From TMED27 sp050633165 (lineage in GTDB: Bacteria > Pseudomonadota > Alphaproteobacteria > Micavibrionales > Micavibrionaceae): 27,839 nucleotides of DNA. The notes under the pieces are model-generated. The model was not told where the DNA came from and did not search any database. It worked only from the letters and a program-made list of their open reading frames with translations. Positions within the stretch are counted from its first letter, which is position 1. The number at the start of each line of letters is the position of its first letter. The stretch covers positions 1 through 27,839 of the forward strand of contig JBOEFZ010000011.1 in assembly GCA_050633165.1 (NCBI GenBank), written 5' to 3'. Of the stretch, positions 8,875 to 16,145 are shown piece by piece. A program made the translations under genes and the position numbers.

Positions 8875-10703
8875 GATTTTTCTGCCTTTCTAACCGTGAT
8901 CCAAAGGGCTGCGATGAGGCCGGTGCTTAGGGTGCAAAAGGCGATGAGGCCGGTTGCGAGGCCACTGGTGAAGCCGTAGGAGTGTAAGCCCACGCCTAGC
9001 AAGTTTACCCCGAACCATGATACGGCAACAATCACGCCGAGATAGGCGATTGATGCGCAGTAATGCAGGTCGCGCATATGCCCCGAGAGGCGCGCATGTT
9101 GCGCCCAGATGAGCCATAGGACGATGAGCAGCGCGCCGTTTTCCTTTGGGTCCCAGCCCCAAAAACGCCCCCAGCTTTGATCCGCCCAGATGCCGCCGAG
9201 GACGGTGCCGAAGGCGGTGAGGAAGAGGGCGAGGAGGGTGGTTTTGTGGATGGATTTGTGCAGGGCGGCGAGGCTTGGTTTATCTTTTTTGCGGATGCGG
9301 GCGATCATGTAAAAATGCGCCATCAGCGCGGCAATGATGCAGACACCGTATCCGGCGGTGATGATCAGGACATGGGTGGTGAGCCAGAAATTTGTGTTCA
9401 GGACAGCAACGAGAAGTTCGAACGAATCGTTGCCTTTTAGCATGATAGGCGCGGTTGCGAGCAGGGCGAGGGCGGCGATTGATCCGCTTAAGGCTGTTGG
9501 TGGGTTTTTGTGTTTTATGCCGCCCCATAGTCCGGCGAGTGCGCAGATTAAGCTTACGAAAATCACGCTTTCATATAATGTCCCGACGGGGGGGCGGTCG
9601 AGGATATAGACCCGCGCGGCGATGGCGGTGATGTGGAGGGTTGCGGCGAGGGTTAGGGTGGTTAGGCCTATGTTGCGGCTAAATGAAAATAGTAGAAATG
9701 TAATGGATAGCCCATAGAGCGCCATTGCTATCGTATAGGGCTGTGCGCTTTGATAGAGAATTTCGGTTTTGAGGCGGGTTTGGCTTATGGATGTCGCGTT
9801 TAGGGTGGCGGTTAAGGCCGCTGCGCTGGTGATATCCCAAAGTTTAGTGTTTTGGCTGCGGTAGCTCATCGCCATGTCTTGCCAGATTTGTAAGGTGTGG
9901 GCGGTTGTGGGCGAGCCTTGGCCGTTTTGCAGGATTTGCCATGGGCTGTACCAGTTTTGGGCGGTTGTGCCTGACCAGTCCGAGGGGAGGATGCGGAGGA
10001 TTGTGTTGTTATGCCCGCCATTTTGGATTTGGGTGAGTTGGAAGCTCAGGAGGGCGGTTGTGCGTTCTTTTTCGGTGTATTTGTCGAAATTTTCACCTTT
10101 TTTGCGTATTATATTCTTTAAATCAGCCTCTATTGTGTTTTTTATCGGTAAAATAGCTTTGTATGTTGTGTTTTTTGGGTTTTTATCGGCATATTCTTCC
10201 GGTATTTCGATATTTAGCGGCAATATCATGGATAAAGAGCGTAGAGTTTGCGTAAAAAGGATTGCTTTTTCGTGCGTGGCGAGGAGGGCGGTTTGGTCTT
10301 TGGTGAGGGTGTCTTGCGTGCTTTGCATTAATGTTGCGGCATCTTCGCGGGTGGCTTGGAGGCCGGATTGGAGTTCGGTGAGGGAGAAATGATCTTTTTC
10401 AAGGGGGAGAGCGAGGCGGGTTTTGACCGTATCATTGTCAATATGGATGATTTCTTGTTCGATGGCGTCGCTAGGGTTGAAGAGGGTCTCGGCGAGCCAT
10501 TGGGCGGCGCTTTGTCCTTGCCATGATGTTTTGCCGGAGATGGTTTTGAGCTGTGTACGTGCGAAGGTGGCGAGGGGTTTTATGCGCCCTTCTTCCAGTA
10601 TCGGGATTTGTGAAAAGCTTTGCATGTTAAGCTTTTGAGACGCGTACGCCTCTTTGCAAAAACACGTACATGTTATGAGGATAAGGAGGAGGCGGGTTAT
10701 CAT
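8871..10703 (-). CDS. ccsA: Cytochrome c biogenesis protein CcsA/ResC with large N-terminal domain
   Basis: CcsA (ResC) is the haem-handling half of the System II cytochrome c synthase, which with ResB exports haem and attaches it to apocytochrome c outside the cytoplasmic membrane. The 610 residues start with a signal-like helix, then a periplasmic region of about 300 residues. From about residue 320 there is a multi-helix CcsA/CcmC/CcmF-type domain. The haem-binding WWD motif is seen as WGRFWGWDPKENGALL near residues 512-527, with candidate haem-ligand histidines in LTTHVLII, WAQHARL and GLHSYGF. The N-terminal sequence ILEEGRIKPLATFAR resembles the extended N-terminal region I recall from Bacteroidetes- and delta-type CcsA proteins. 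It overlaps resB by 4 bases at one end and resA by 4 at the other. Confidence 0.92.
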   Translation of the reverse strand: MITRLLLILITCTCFCKEAYASQKLNMQSFSQIPILEEGRIKPLATFARTQLKTISGKTSWQGQSAAQWLAETLFNPSDAIEQEIIHIDNDTVKTRLALPLEKDHFSLTELQSGLQATREDAATLMQSTQDTLTKDQTALLATHEKAILFTQTLRSLSMILPLNIEIPEEYADKNPKNTTYKAILPIKNTIEADLKNIIRKKGENFDKYTEKERTTALLSFQLTQIQNGGHNNTILRILPSDWSGTTAQNWYSPWQILQNGQGSPTTAHTLQIWQDMAMSYRSQNTKLWDITSAAALTATLNATSISQTRLKTEILYQSAQPYTIAMALYGLSITFLLFSFSRNIGLTTLTLAATLHITAIAARVYILDRPPVGTLYESVIFVSLICALAGLWGGIKHKNPPTALSGSIAALALLATAPIMLKGNDSFELLVAVLNTNFWLTTHVLIITAGYGVCIIAALMAHFYMIARIRKKDKPSLAALHKSIHKTTLLALFLTAFGTVLGGIWADQSWGRFWGWDPKENGALLIVLWLIWAQHARLSGHMRDLHYCASIAYLGVIVAVSWFGVNLLGVGLHSYGFTSGLATGLIAFCTLSTGLIAALWITVRKAEKS

Positions 10704-11848
10704 TTTTTGCCTCCTTGGCGGATTGTGATGAGGGTGTGGAGAAGAAGCCCTAGGCCCAAAATACCTGTCCCGATATAGGGGATGAGCCAGCCGGAATTTT
10801 CGACGACGGCGAGGATTGTCATCTCGATTTCGCCCGTATCGTCGAAGGAGGATTGGAAGAAGGTATAGCCTTTGTAGCGTAAGGGTTCGTTCATCTCAAT
10901 GCGGACGGGCCATTCGATGTCGCCGTCCTTGACGATGATGTCCGAGTGGTAGTTTTTCGCCATGTTTGTTCCGGCGTAGGTATGTTTGACGAAATCGGTG
11001 AGGCGGATGGAAAAAGGCAGGGTGAATTGTTCCTTGCCGAAAATGAGGGTGTAATTTTTGCCACCGCTTTTAAATTCAATGGGTTTTGGCATACCGTCGA
11101 AGGCGACGTAACGCCCGTCCACATTTGTGCCGGAGAGGGTGAGCTCTAGGCCGGTCATGTTGGCTTCGGGTTCTAATGCTTCGGGTTGTTCTTGTAAATC
11201 CATGAAGGCGGCCATGGATTGGTATTGGGTGTTTTCGTTGAAATCGGGGTCGTCTTTGCGGTGTTTTATGGTGGCGTTGTTGTAGGATTCGAGGATTTCT
11301 ATTTGAAAAGGAAGGCTTTGATATTCCTTGCTATTTTGCCATTTTTTGCGTGTGTGATAGGGAAGCCTTAGCCGTTCATAGCCATTTTCGAAAATCGATA
11401 AATTGCGGTTTGTATAGTGGTATATATACGGGGTTTCTTGTCCCTCGGGGATGAGCATGTAGGTTTCGCGGGCGAGCATGGCGGTGAGGAGGCCGCCGAT
11501 GAGCAGGATAAGCGCGCCGAGATGGGCGAGGATAATGCCGCTCTTGCGCCAGCTCCATTGGCTTTTGAACAGGAATTTTAGAGCTAGGTGGAGGCTTAGG
11601 AGGGCGAGTAGGGTGAAGCCGCCAGGGAGGGGGAGGTTGATTGCCCCGATGGGAAACCAGATGATGAAGCTGGCGAAAATTTTATCGATGGATTGGTAGA
11701 GGCCCATCCAACGCTGCGCCATTGTTCCGGCGATGAGGAGGAGCATGATAGGCGGCATGAGCCAAAAGACGATGCTGGCGCTTGTGAGGGTGCCGATAAT
11801 TTTATCGATTTTTGTGCGCCGGATTTGCATGGTTTTTGTGTAATGCAT
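10700..11848 (-). CDS. resB: Cytochrome c biogenesis protein ResB (Ccs1)
   Basis: ResB pairs with CcsA to form the System II haem-ligation complex and chaperones apocytochrome c. The 382 residues show the family layout: a cytoplasmic N-terminus, a helix at about 27-45, two more helices near 75-92 and 103-126, a large periplasmic domain, and a last helix at about 355-375 (GWLIPYIGTGILGLGLLL). The periplasmic region has RYKGYTFFQSSF, typical of ResB just before the last helix. The ATG at 11848 has no good ribosome site; an internal ATG at 11830 is the alternative. It is first of the coupled trio, and its upstream gap holds a palindromic repeat. Confidence 0.9.
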   Translation of the reverse strand: MHYTKTMQIRRTKIDKIIGTLTSASIVFWLMPPIMLLLIAGTMAQRWMGLYQSIDKIFASFIIWFPIGAINLPLPGGFTLLALLSLHLALKFLFKSQWSWRKSGIILAHLGALILLIGGLLTAMLARETYMLIPEGQETPYIYHYTNRNLSIFENGYERLRLPYHTRKKWQNSKEYQSLPFQIEILESYNNATIKHRKDDPDFNENTQYQSMAAFMDLQEQPEALEPEANMTGLELTLSGTNVDGRYVAFDGMPKPIEFKSGGKNYTLIFGKEQFTLPFSIRLTDFVKHTYAGTNMAKNYHSDIIVKDGDIEWPVRIEMNEPLRYKGYTFFQSSFDDTGEIEMTILAVVENSGWLIPYIGTGILGLGLLLHTLITIRQGGKK

Positions 11849-11881
11849 GGGGCGGTGGGATTCAATGGGAAATGACTATTT

Positions 11882-11951
11882 GCGTCATTCCGGCGAAATC
11901 CGGAATCTGTTTGCTGTAGTCGTCAGATCTCTGCTTTTGCAGGGATGACGC
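11882..11951. repeat. Imperfect palindromic intergenic repeat (GCGTCATTCC type)
   Basis: A 70-base element bounded by GCGTCAT at 11882-11888 and ATGACGC at 11945-11951. Its arms are imperfectly complementary. It also contains two smaller hairpins, TCCGG/CCGGA with a CGAAAT loop and CTGC-TTTT-GCAG. It lies between the resB start and the end of the DUF4197 gene. The GTCATTCC...GGATGAC pattern is that of dispersed bacterial palindromic repeats. It resembles the ends of the 13.9-kb element, so both may belong to a genome-wide family. Confidence 0.7.
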
Positions 11952-11969
11952 GTGGAGGGCTGCGGCGCT

Positions 11970-12743
11970 TTATTGTGTGCCGAAAACCTTGCGGAGGAGT
12001 TCGGTGGTGCGTTTGGCGGGGTTGGCGCGGATGGCGGCTTCTTCGGTGGCGACGTAGTGAAAGATGCCGTCTAATGCCTTGTCTGTTACGTAATTGGTGA
12101 GTTGGGTTTTGCTGTCGGCGGCAAGGGCGCTGACGAGGGGGATTTGGGTGTAGCGTGATACGGCGCTGTCATAGGCTTGGATCGCGCCGGATTCGGATAG
12201 GGTTTGGGTGATGATGGGGGTGATATCATTTGCCAAATCCGCGCCCATGGTTTTGTGCAGATATTGCGTTGCCGCGTCTTGCGGGCCGTTGAGGATGGTT
12301 TTGGCGTCGTCAATGGTCATGCCTTGGATCGCGGCGATGAAATATTGTTTGGCGCGCGGGGTGGCGATTTCGGCGGCGCGGTTTAGGCGGGTTTCAAGAT
12401 CACGTGTTAAGCCATTCATGCCGAGCATGGACAGCGCGCTATCGACCTTTGCCAAAGATTGTGGGAGCGGGATACGGATATTGGCGTCTTGGTTAAAGCC
12501 GTTGGTTTGGCCGAGCTGCGCGACGACGGTTTGTGTGCCGATGTTGAGGGCTTCGCGTAAGGCCGCGCCGATTTCGCCTTGGCTGAGGGCGGAGGATGCG
12601 CCGAGCAGGGTGGAGAGGGTTTGCTCGTTTAAGATTGATCCGACATTGACGCCCCATCCCTCGTTGCTAACCCCTGCTTCGCCGGTGACGCAGGAGGAGA
12701 GGGTTAGGGCGGTGAGGGGGAGGATAAGGGTGCGTTTTTTCAT
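11970..12743 (-). CDS. DUF4197 family lipoprotein
   Basis: A protein of the uncharacterised DUF4197 family; no biochemical role is known to me. From ATG 12743 it has 257 residues. I chose this start over the longer one at 12779 because it gives a lipoprotein signal: MKKR, a hydrophobic core, then the lipobox LSSC with Cys18, implying a lipid-anchored periplasmic protein. Family hallmarks are ALREALNIGTQTVVAQLG, NIRIPLPQSLAKV, ILNGPQDAATQYL and ALDGIFHYVATEEAAIR. It ends with the typical RTTELLRKVFG tail. It is upstream of resB on the same strand but separated by 121 bases including a palindromic repeat, so cotranscription is doubtful. Confidence 0.9.
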   Translation of the reverse strand: MKKRTLILPLTALTLSSCVTGEAGVSNEGWGVNVGSILNEQTLSTLLGASSALSQGEIGAALREALNIGTQTVVAQLGQTNGFNQDANIRIPLPQSLAKVDSALSMLGMNGLTRDLETRLNRAAEIATPRAKQYFIAAIQGMTIDDAKTILNGPQDAATQYLHKTMGADLANDITPIITQTLSESGAIQAYDSAVSRYTQIPLVSALAADSKTQLTNYVTDKALDGIFHYVATEEAAIRANPAKRTTELLRKVFGTQ

Positions 12744-12843
12744 GAGCTCAGGTTTAGCATGCGGGGCGCAAAGCGCCAATGCAAAATAAGATATGCAATA
12801 ATATTGTGGAATATATGCATTTTATGCATGTCGCTTGTTGAAA

Positions 12844-12871
12844 ATTTCTATATTTCTTGCGATATAGAAAT
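12844..12871. promoter_or_regulatory. AT-rich hairpin in the C26 gene leader
   Basis: A perfect 10-bp stem ATTTCTATAT / ATATAGAAAT closes an 8-base loop in the 164-base gap between the divergent DUF4197 and C26 genes. Just before it the word TATGCAT occurs twice. This gap should hold the promoters of both genes. The hairpin could be an operator or part of the leader; I see no T-run marking a terminator. Confidence 0.35.
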
Positions 12872-12943
12872 ATAACTTAATGGGATATATTAAAAATTTT
12901 ATTACGTCATGCTTCTGAATTAGGGCATAAATCGCCTGTAGAT

Positions 12944-13780
12944 TTGCCGCAAAATAGTTGGAGACCAACTGTTTTAGTGTTGGCTTCTGTTGATCCTGAT
13001 ACGGGATTGAAGCGCTTAAACCCTCGCTGGCAACGTGCTTTTATGGGACTTGCGTGTGATTTTATTGAAATTGATCCAACATGTATTCAATTTACAGATC
13101 TTGATCAGATATTGCAGGATATTGATGGTGTTTTGCTAACTGGTGGGGATATTAATATTCCCCCAGAGTTTTATGGTCAGAGGGCTGACGAAACTCAGCA
13201 AAGGCGTTTATGGAATGGTAATATTCCTCAATATCCGTTTTATAGGCGACGATTTGAAGTTTCGCGGCATATTATTCAGTATGCGGAACAAACTAAAACA
13301 CCGCTTTTAGCTGTGTGTTTGGGAGCTCAAGAGGTTAATGTTGTTTTTGGCGGGCAGCATCGACAAGAAATTAAAAATCATCTTACAAAACATGCAGATA
13401 CTGATGACCGTTGGGATGAGCCGCATCATGATATTATTGTTGAACCTGATAGTTTGTTAGCAAAATGTTTTGGTGAGGCGGGACAAATTCCTGAAAATTC
13501 GGTGCATAAGCAGGGTATTGTTCGGGAGGAGTTGGCAAAAAAATTACGAATTGAAGCTATGGCTGAAGATGGGCGGATTGTTGAGGCATTTTCTTTGCCT
13601 GAGCATCCATTTTTTCTTTGTACGCAATTTCATGTGGAATCGACGAAGCCATATCCGGGAAATAAAAGAATCTTTTCAGCTTTTATTGGTGAAGCTAAAC
13701 ATAAGTTGGCAGAGAGAGTGCAGGCATTATTGCAGATTGATCCGTTGCAAAGGGAGTGTTTGGATATGGTCGCTGAATAA
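12944..13780 (+). CDS. Class I glutamine amidotransferase-like hydrolase (peptidase C26)
   Basis: This resembles gamma-glutamyl-GABA hydrolase (PuuD-like) enzymes, which release glutamate or glutamine from gamma-glutamyl compounds. The 278 residues show VLLTGGDINIPPEFYGQ (63-79), the nucleophile elbow LLAVCLGAQ with Cys125, NSVHKQG (185-191), and TQFHVES with His230 and Glu232. These complete a Cys-His-Glu triad. The start is poor: the only normal start codon in frame is TTG 12944, which lacks a ribosome site. The frame stays open upstream to 12881 and reads protein-like (HASELGHKSPVDLP). The gene is visibly AT-richer than its neighbours and stands alone, which suggests acquisition. The substrate cannot be deduced. 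Confidence 0.85.
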   Translation: MPQNSWRPTVLVLASVDPDTGLKRLNPRWQRAFMGLACDFIEIDPTCIQFTDLDQILQDIDGVLLTGGDINIPPEFYGQRADETQQRRLWNGNIPQYPFYRRRFEVSRHIIQYAEQTKTPLLAVCLGAQEVNVVFGGQHRQEIKNHLTKHADTDDRWDEPHHDIIVEPDSLLAKCFGEAGQIPENSVHKQGIVREELAKKLRIEAMAEDGRIVEAFSLPEHPFFLCTQFHVESTKPYPGNKRIFSAFIGEAKHKLAERVQALLQIDPLQRECLDMVAE

Positions 13781-13782
13781 TT

Positions 13783-13795
13783 TAGAAAAAAATAG
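13783..13795 (-). terminator. T-run ending the SRP RNA gene
   Basis: On the minus strand the closing stem of the SRP RNA is followed by CTA and seven T residues (complement of 13786-13792). A GC-rich stem with a T-run is the form of an intrinsic terminator. It may also serve weakly at the end of the convergent C26 gene. Confidence 0.65.
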
Positions 13796-13881
13796 AAGGC
13801 CGGACGACCCGGAGAATCTTGTTACGGCTGCTGGCTTTCGCCCCTGACCGGGTTGGCAAAATATCCGCCCGCCGACCTTCC
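13795..13881 (-). ncRNA. ffs: Signal recognition particle RNA (4.5S RNA, small bacterial type)
   Basis: This is the RNA core of the signal recognition particle, which binds Ffh and directs nascent membrane proteins to FtsY. Read on the minus strand, domain IV is plain: GGTCAGG, then GGC-GAAA-GCC, then AGCAGCC. That gives the symmetric-loop strands CAGG/AGCA and a GNRA tetraloop. The end stem pairs GAAGGTCGG (13880-13872) with CCGGCCTTC (13803-13795) over nine pairs. Length is about 87 nt, of the compact bacterial type. An upstream promoter and a downstream T-run define the ends. ffs is commonly beside dnaX, as here, although it points away from dnaX. Confidence 0.9.
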
Positions 13882-13888
13882 GAGGAGA

Positions 13889-13917
13889 TGTATAACGCTC
13901 TTGTAGATTGTTTGCAA
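13889..13917 (-). promoter_or_regulatory. Sigma-70-type promoter of the SRP RNA gene
   Basis: On the minus strand TTGCAA (13917-13912) is followed, after exactly 17 bases, by TATACA (13894-13889). Transcription would begin about 7 bases further, next to the first base of the closing stem. Spacing and position agree with the RNA gene boundaries. Confidence 0.7.
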
Positions 13918-13927
13918 TATTCAATTT

Positions 13928-13995
13928 GTCATCCCGAGCGCAGTCGAGGGATCTGATACACACACATCAGATCCCTCGACTGCGCTCGGGATGAC
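13928..13995. repeat. Perfect palindrome with 30-bp arms and 8-base loop
   Basis: The left arm (13928-13957, beginning GTCATCCCGAGCGCAGTCGA) is the exact reverse complement of the right arm (13966-13995). The loop is ACACACAC. It sits between the ffs promoter and dnaX. GTCATCCCGAGC...GGGATGAC is the pattern of widely dispersed bacterial palindromic repeats. The perfect arms suggest recent spread or active conservation. It could also act as a strong bidirectional hairpin insulating ffs from dnaX. Confidence 0.9.
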
Positions 13996-14058
13996 GTATA
14001 GGGGGATATGTGTATGAGTTAGCTTGCTGCGATTGTGGAATCGTCTTACATATGAAGT

Positions 14059-15828
14059 ATGAGTGATGAGAATAAAAATGATGAGCCGTATCGCGTTTTG
14101 GCGCGGAAATACAGACCGCAGAGCTTTGACGAGCTGATCGGGCAGGATGCGTTGGTGCGCACGTTGACCAATGCGATTGAGAGTGGGCGGATTGCGCATG
14201 CGTTTATGTTGACCGGTGTTCGCGGGGTCGGGAAGACGACGACGGCGCGGATTATTGCCAAGGCGCTTAATTATGCGGGGCCGGATGGAACGGCGGGCGC
14301 AACGACGGGGGATACATCCGATTGCCCGATTTGTCAGGCGATTTCCGAGGATCGCCATCCCGATGTGATCGAGATGGATGCGGCCAGCCGCACTGGTGTG
14401 GATGATATTCGCGAAATACTGGATGGGGTGCGGTATGCACCGAGTGAGGCGCGGTACAAGGTTTACGTGATTGACGAGGTGCATATGCTCTCGAAAAATG
14501 CGTTTAATGCTTTGCTTAAGACATTGGAAGAGCCGCCGGAGCATGTGAAGTTTATCTTTGCAACGACGGAGATCCGCAAAGTACCGATTACGGTGCTCTC
14601 GCGGTGTCAGCGTTTTGATTTGCGGCGTGTGGATGTGCCGACTTTGTCAGGGCATTTCAGCGGGATTTGCGGGAAAGAGAATATTACGGCGGATGATGAG
14701 GCGATTGCGCTTATTGCTCGCGCCGCCGATGGGTCGGTGCGGGACGGGCTTAGTTTGCTTGATCAGGCCATGGCGCTTGCGATGGGGAATATTAGTGCGG
14801 AGCAGGTTGCGGCGATGCTCGGCCTGTCCGATCGGGCGAAGAATTTGGATGTTTTGGAGCATGCTTTGTGCGGGAATATGCCCGAAGCGCTCGAAATTAT
14901 GGATGATTTGTATGCGAGTGGGGCAGATCCGGTGCAATTGGTGCAGGATTTGTTGGAGTTGACGCATATTTTGACGAAATTTCGGGCTATTCCGGCGTTA
15001 AAAGGTGCTAAACAGGCGATGGCGGCGGATCAGGTGGAGCGTGCGGCGGAGATTGCGGGCAAGCTTTCTATGCCGAGTTTGGCCAAGGCGTGGCAGATTT
15101 TGCTCAAAGGATTGAGCGAGGTGCAAGTTGCGCCGAACCCGCAAAGCGCGGTGGAGATGGTGGTTATTCGCCTGTCTTATGCGGCGGATTTGCCTGATCC
15201 GAAGGATTTGCTCAAGATGATTAAGGATGGTGGCGGTGGTTCGGTGAGTGGCGGGGCTGGGGCTGCTGTTTCCGGCGGTGCTCCGGCGGGGGCGCCGGTT
15301 GCGGTGATGCCTGCGCCTGCTCCTGTGCAATCTGCACCTGTTGCGCGTGCTCCTGCTCCGGTTAGGGCTGGTGCGGGGGGCGAGCCCGCGCGGGCAGTAT
15401 TGTCCGTTGTGCCGGATATAGCATCGGAGGCGCAGGATTTGCCGGAGATTAAGACGCTGGAGGATGTTGTGAAGGTGCTCGAGATTGGGGATGAGATATT
15501 GCTGTCTTCGAATGTTTATCATTATGCGCATTTGGTGAAATTGGATGCGAAGGGGGTGCTCGAGATTCGTCCCGAGCCGGAGGCATCGCCACGCTTTACG
15601 CAGGATTTGGGCGCGGCGCTTACGCGTATTATGGGTGTGCGTTGGATGGTGGTGAATGTGACCTCCGCGTCCGGTGCGCCGACCTTGGCGGAGCAAGCGA
15701 AGGCGGCGGTGCAGGCGGAGAAGGATGAAATCCTTGCGCTGCCGATTATGCGCGATATTATGGCGGTCTTTCCCGATGCGGAGATGGTCGGGATTGAAAC
15801 TATAAAAGAAGGAAATGACGAGAGATGA
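14059..15828 (+). CDS. dnaX: DNA polymerase III subunit gamma/tau
   Basis: DnaX is the clamp-loader ATPase of the replicative polymerase; it loads the beta clamp and organises the replisome. The 589 residues have a Walker A at 53-60 (GVRGVGKT), Walker B/DExH at 138-142 (IDEVH), sensor 1 FIFATTE and an SRC motif (LSRCQRFDLR) holding the arginine finger. A Pro/Ala/Gly-rich linker at about 400-450 joins a C-terminal tau-like domain that ends in the normal way. In the zinc module only Cys89 and Cys92 remain: the usual first Cys is Tyr72 and a second is also absent. I saw no obvious slippery frameshift site for a separate gamma form. The stop overlaps the ybaB start. Confidence 0.96.
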   Translation: MSDENKNDEPYRVLARKYRPQSFDELIGQDALVRTLTNAIESGRIAHAFMLTGVRGVGKTTTARIIAKALNYAGPDGTAGATTGDTSDCPICQAISEDRHPDVIEMDAASRTGVDDIREILDGVRYAPSEARYKVYVIDEVHMLSKNAFNALLKTLEEPPEHVKFIFATTEIRKVPITVLSRCQRFDLRRVDVPTLSGHFSGICGKENITADDEAIALIARAADGSVRDGLSLLDQAMALAMGNISAEQVAAMLGLSDRAKNLDVLEHALCGNMPEALEIMDDLYASGADPVQLVQDLLELTHILTKFRAIPALKGAKQAMAADQVERAAEIAGKLSMPSLAKAWQILLKGLSEVQVAPNPQSAVEMVVIRLSYAADLPDPKDLLKMIKDGGGGSVSGGAGAAVSGGAPAGAPVAVMPAPAPVQSAPVARAPAPVRAGAGGEPARAVLSVVPDIASEAQDLPEIKTLEDVVKVLEIGDEILLSSNVYHYAHLVKLDAKGVLEIRPEPEASPRFTQDLGAALTRIMGVRWMVVNVTSASGAPTLAEQAKAAVQAEKDEILALPIMRDIMAVFPDAEMVGIETIKEGNDER

Positions 15829-16145
15829 TTAATTTTAAAGAAATGATGGGCCAGGCCCAGCAAATGCAGCACAAATTGCAGGAAATGCAGGCGAAGTTCG
15901 AGGATATCGAAGTGAGCGGTGAGAGCGGTGGTGGCCTTGTGAAGGCGCGGATGATGTGTGATGGCATCGTGAAGGGGATCGATATTGATCCTAGCGTTTT
16001 GGGTGATAAAGAGATGTTAGAGGATCTGGTCGTCGCGGCGATTAACAATGCGGGCGAAGCCAAAGAGCAGAAGATCAAGGAAGAGACCGAGGAGATGATT
16101 AAGAAACTCGGCCTTCCTGCGGATGCAAAGCTTCCATTCTCATGA
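15825..16145 (+). CDS. ybaB: Nucleoid-associated protein YbaB/EbfC
   Basis: A small DNA-binding protein of the YbaB/EbfC family, a dimeric nucleoid-associated factor. The 106 residues show MGQAQQMQHKLQEMQAKFED near the start, a GLVKARMMCDGIVKGIDIDPS core and a C-terminal helix (EETEEMIKKLGL), all at family length. ATG 15825 overlaps the dnaX stop in an ATGA, and its own stop overlaps the xthA start the same way. This is the common dnaX-ybaB pairing. The usual third gene, recR, is replaced here by xthA. Confidence 0.95.
   Translation: MINFKEMMGQAQQMQHKLQEMQAKFEDIEVSGESGGGLVKARMMCDGIVKGIDIDPSVLGDKEMLEDLVVAAINNAGEAKEQKIKEETEEMIKKLGLPADAKLPFS

Noticed and set aside
13470..13847. A 125-codon frame overlapping the C26 gene end and the SRP RNA
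   Set aside because: It overlaps the catalytic His region of the C26 protein in another frame and runs into a structural RNA.
13921..13998. CRISPR repeat or simple terminator of the C26 gene
   Set aside because: There is a single palindrome without spacers, and it lies beyond the SRP gene and its promoter. A dispersed palindromic repeat explains it better.
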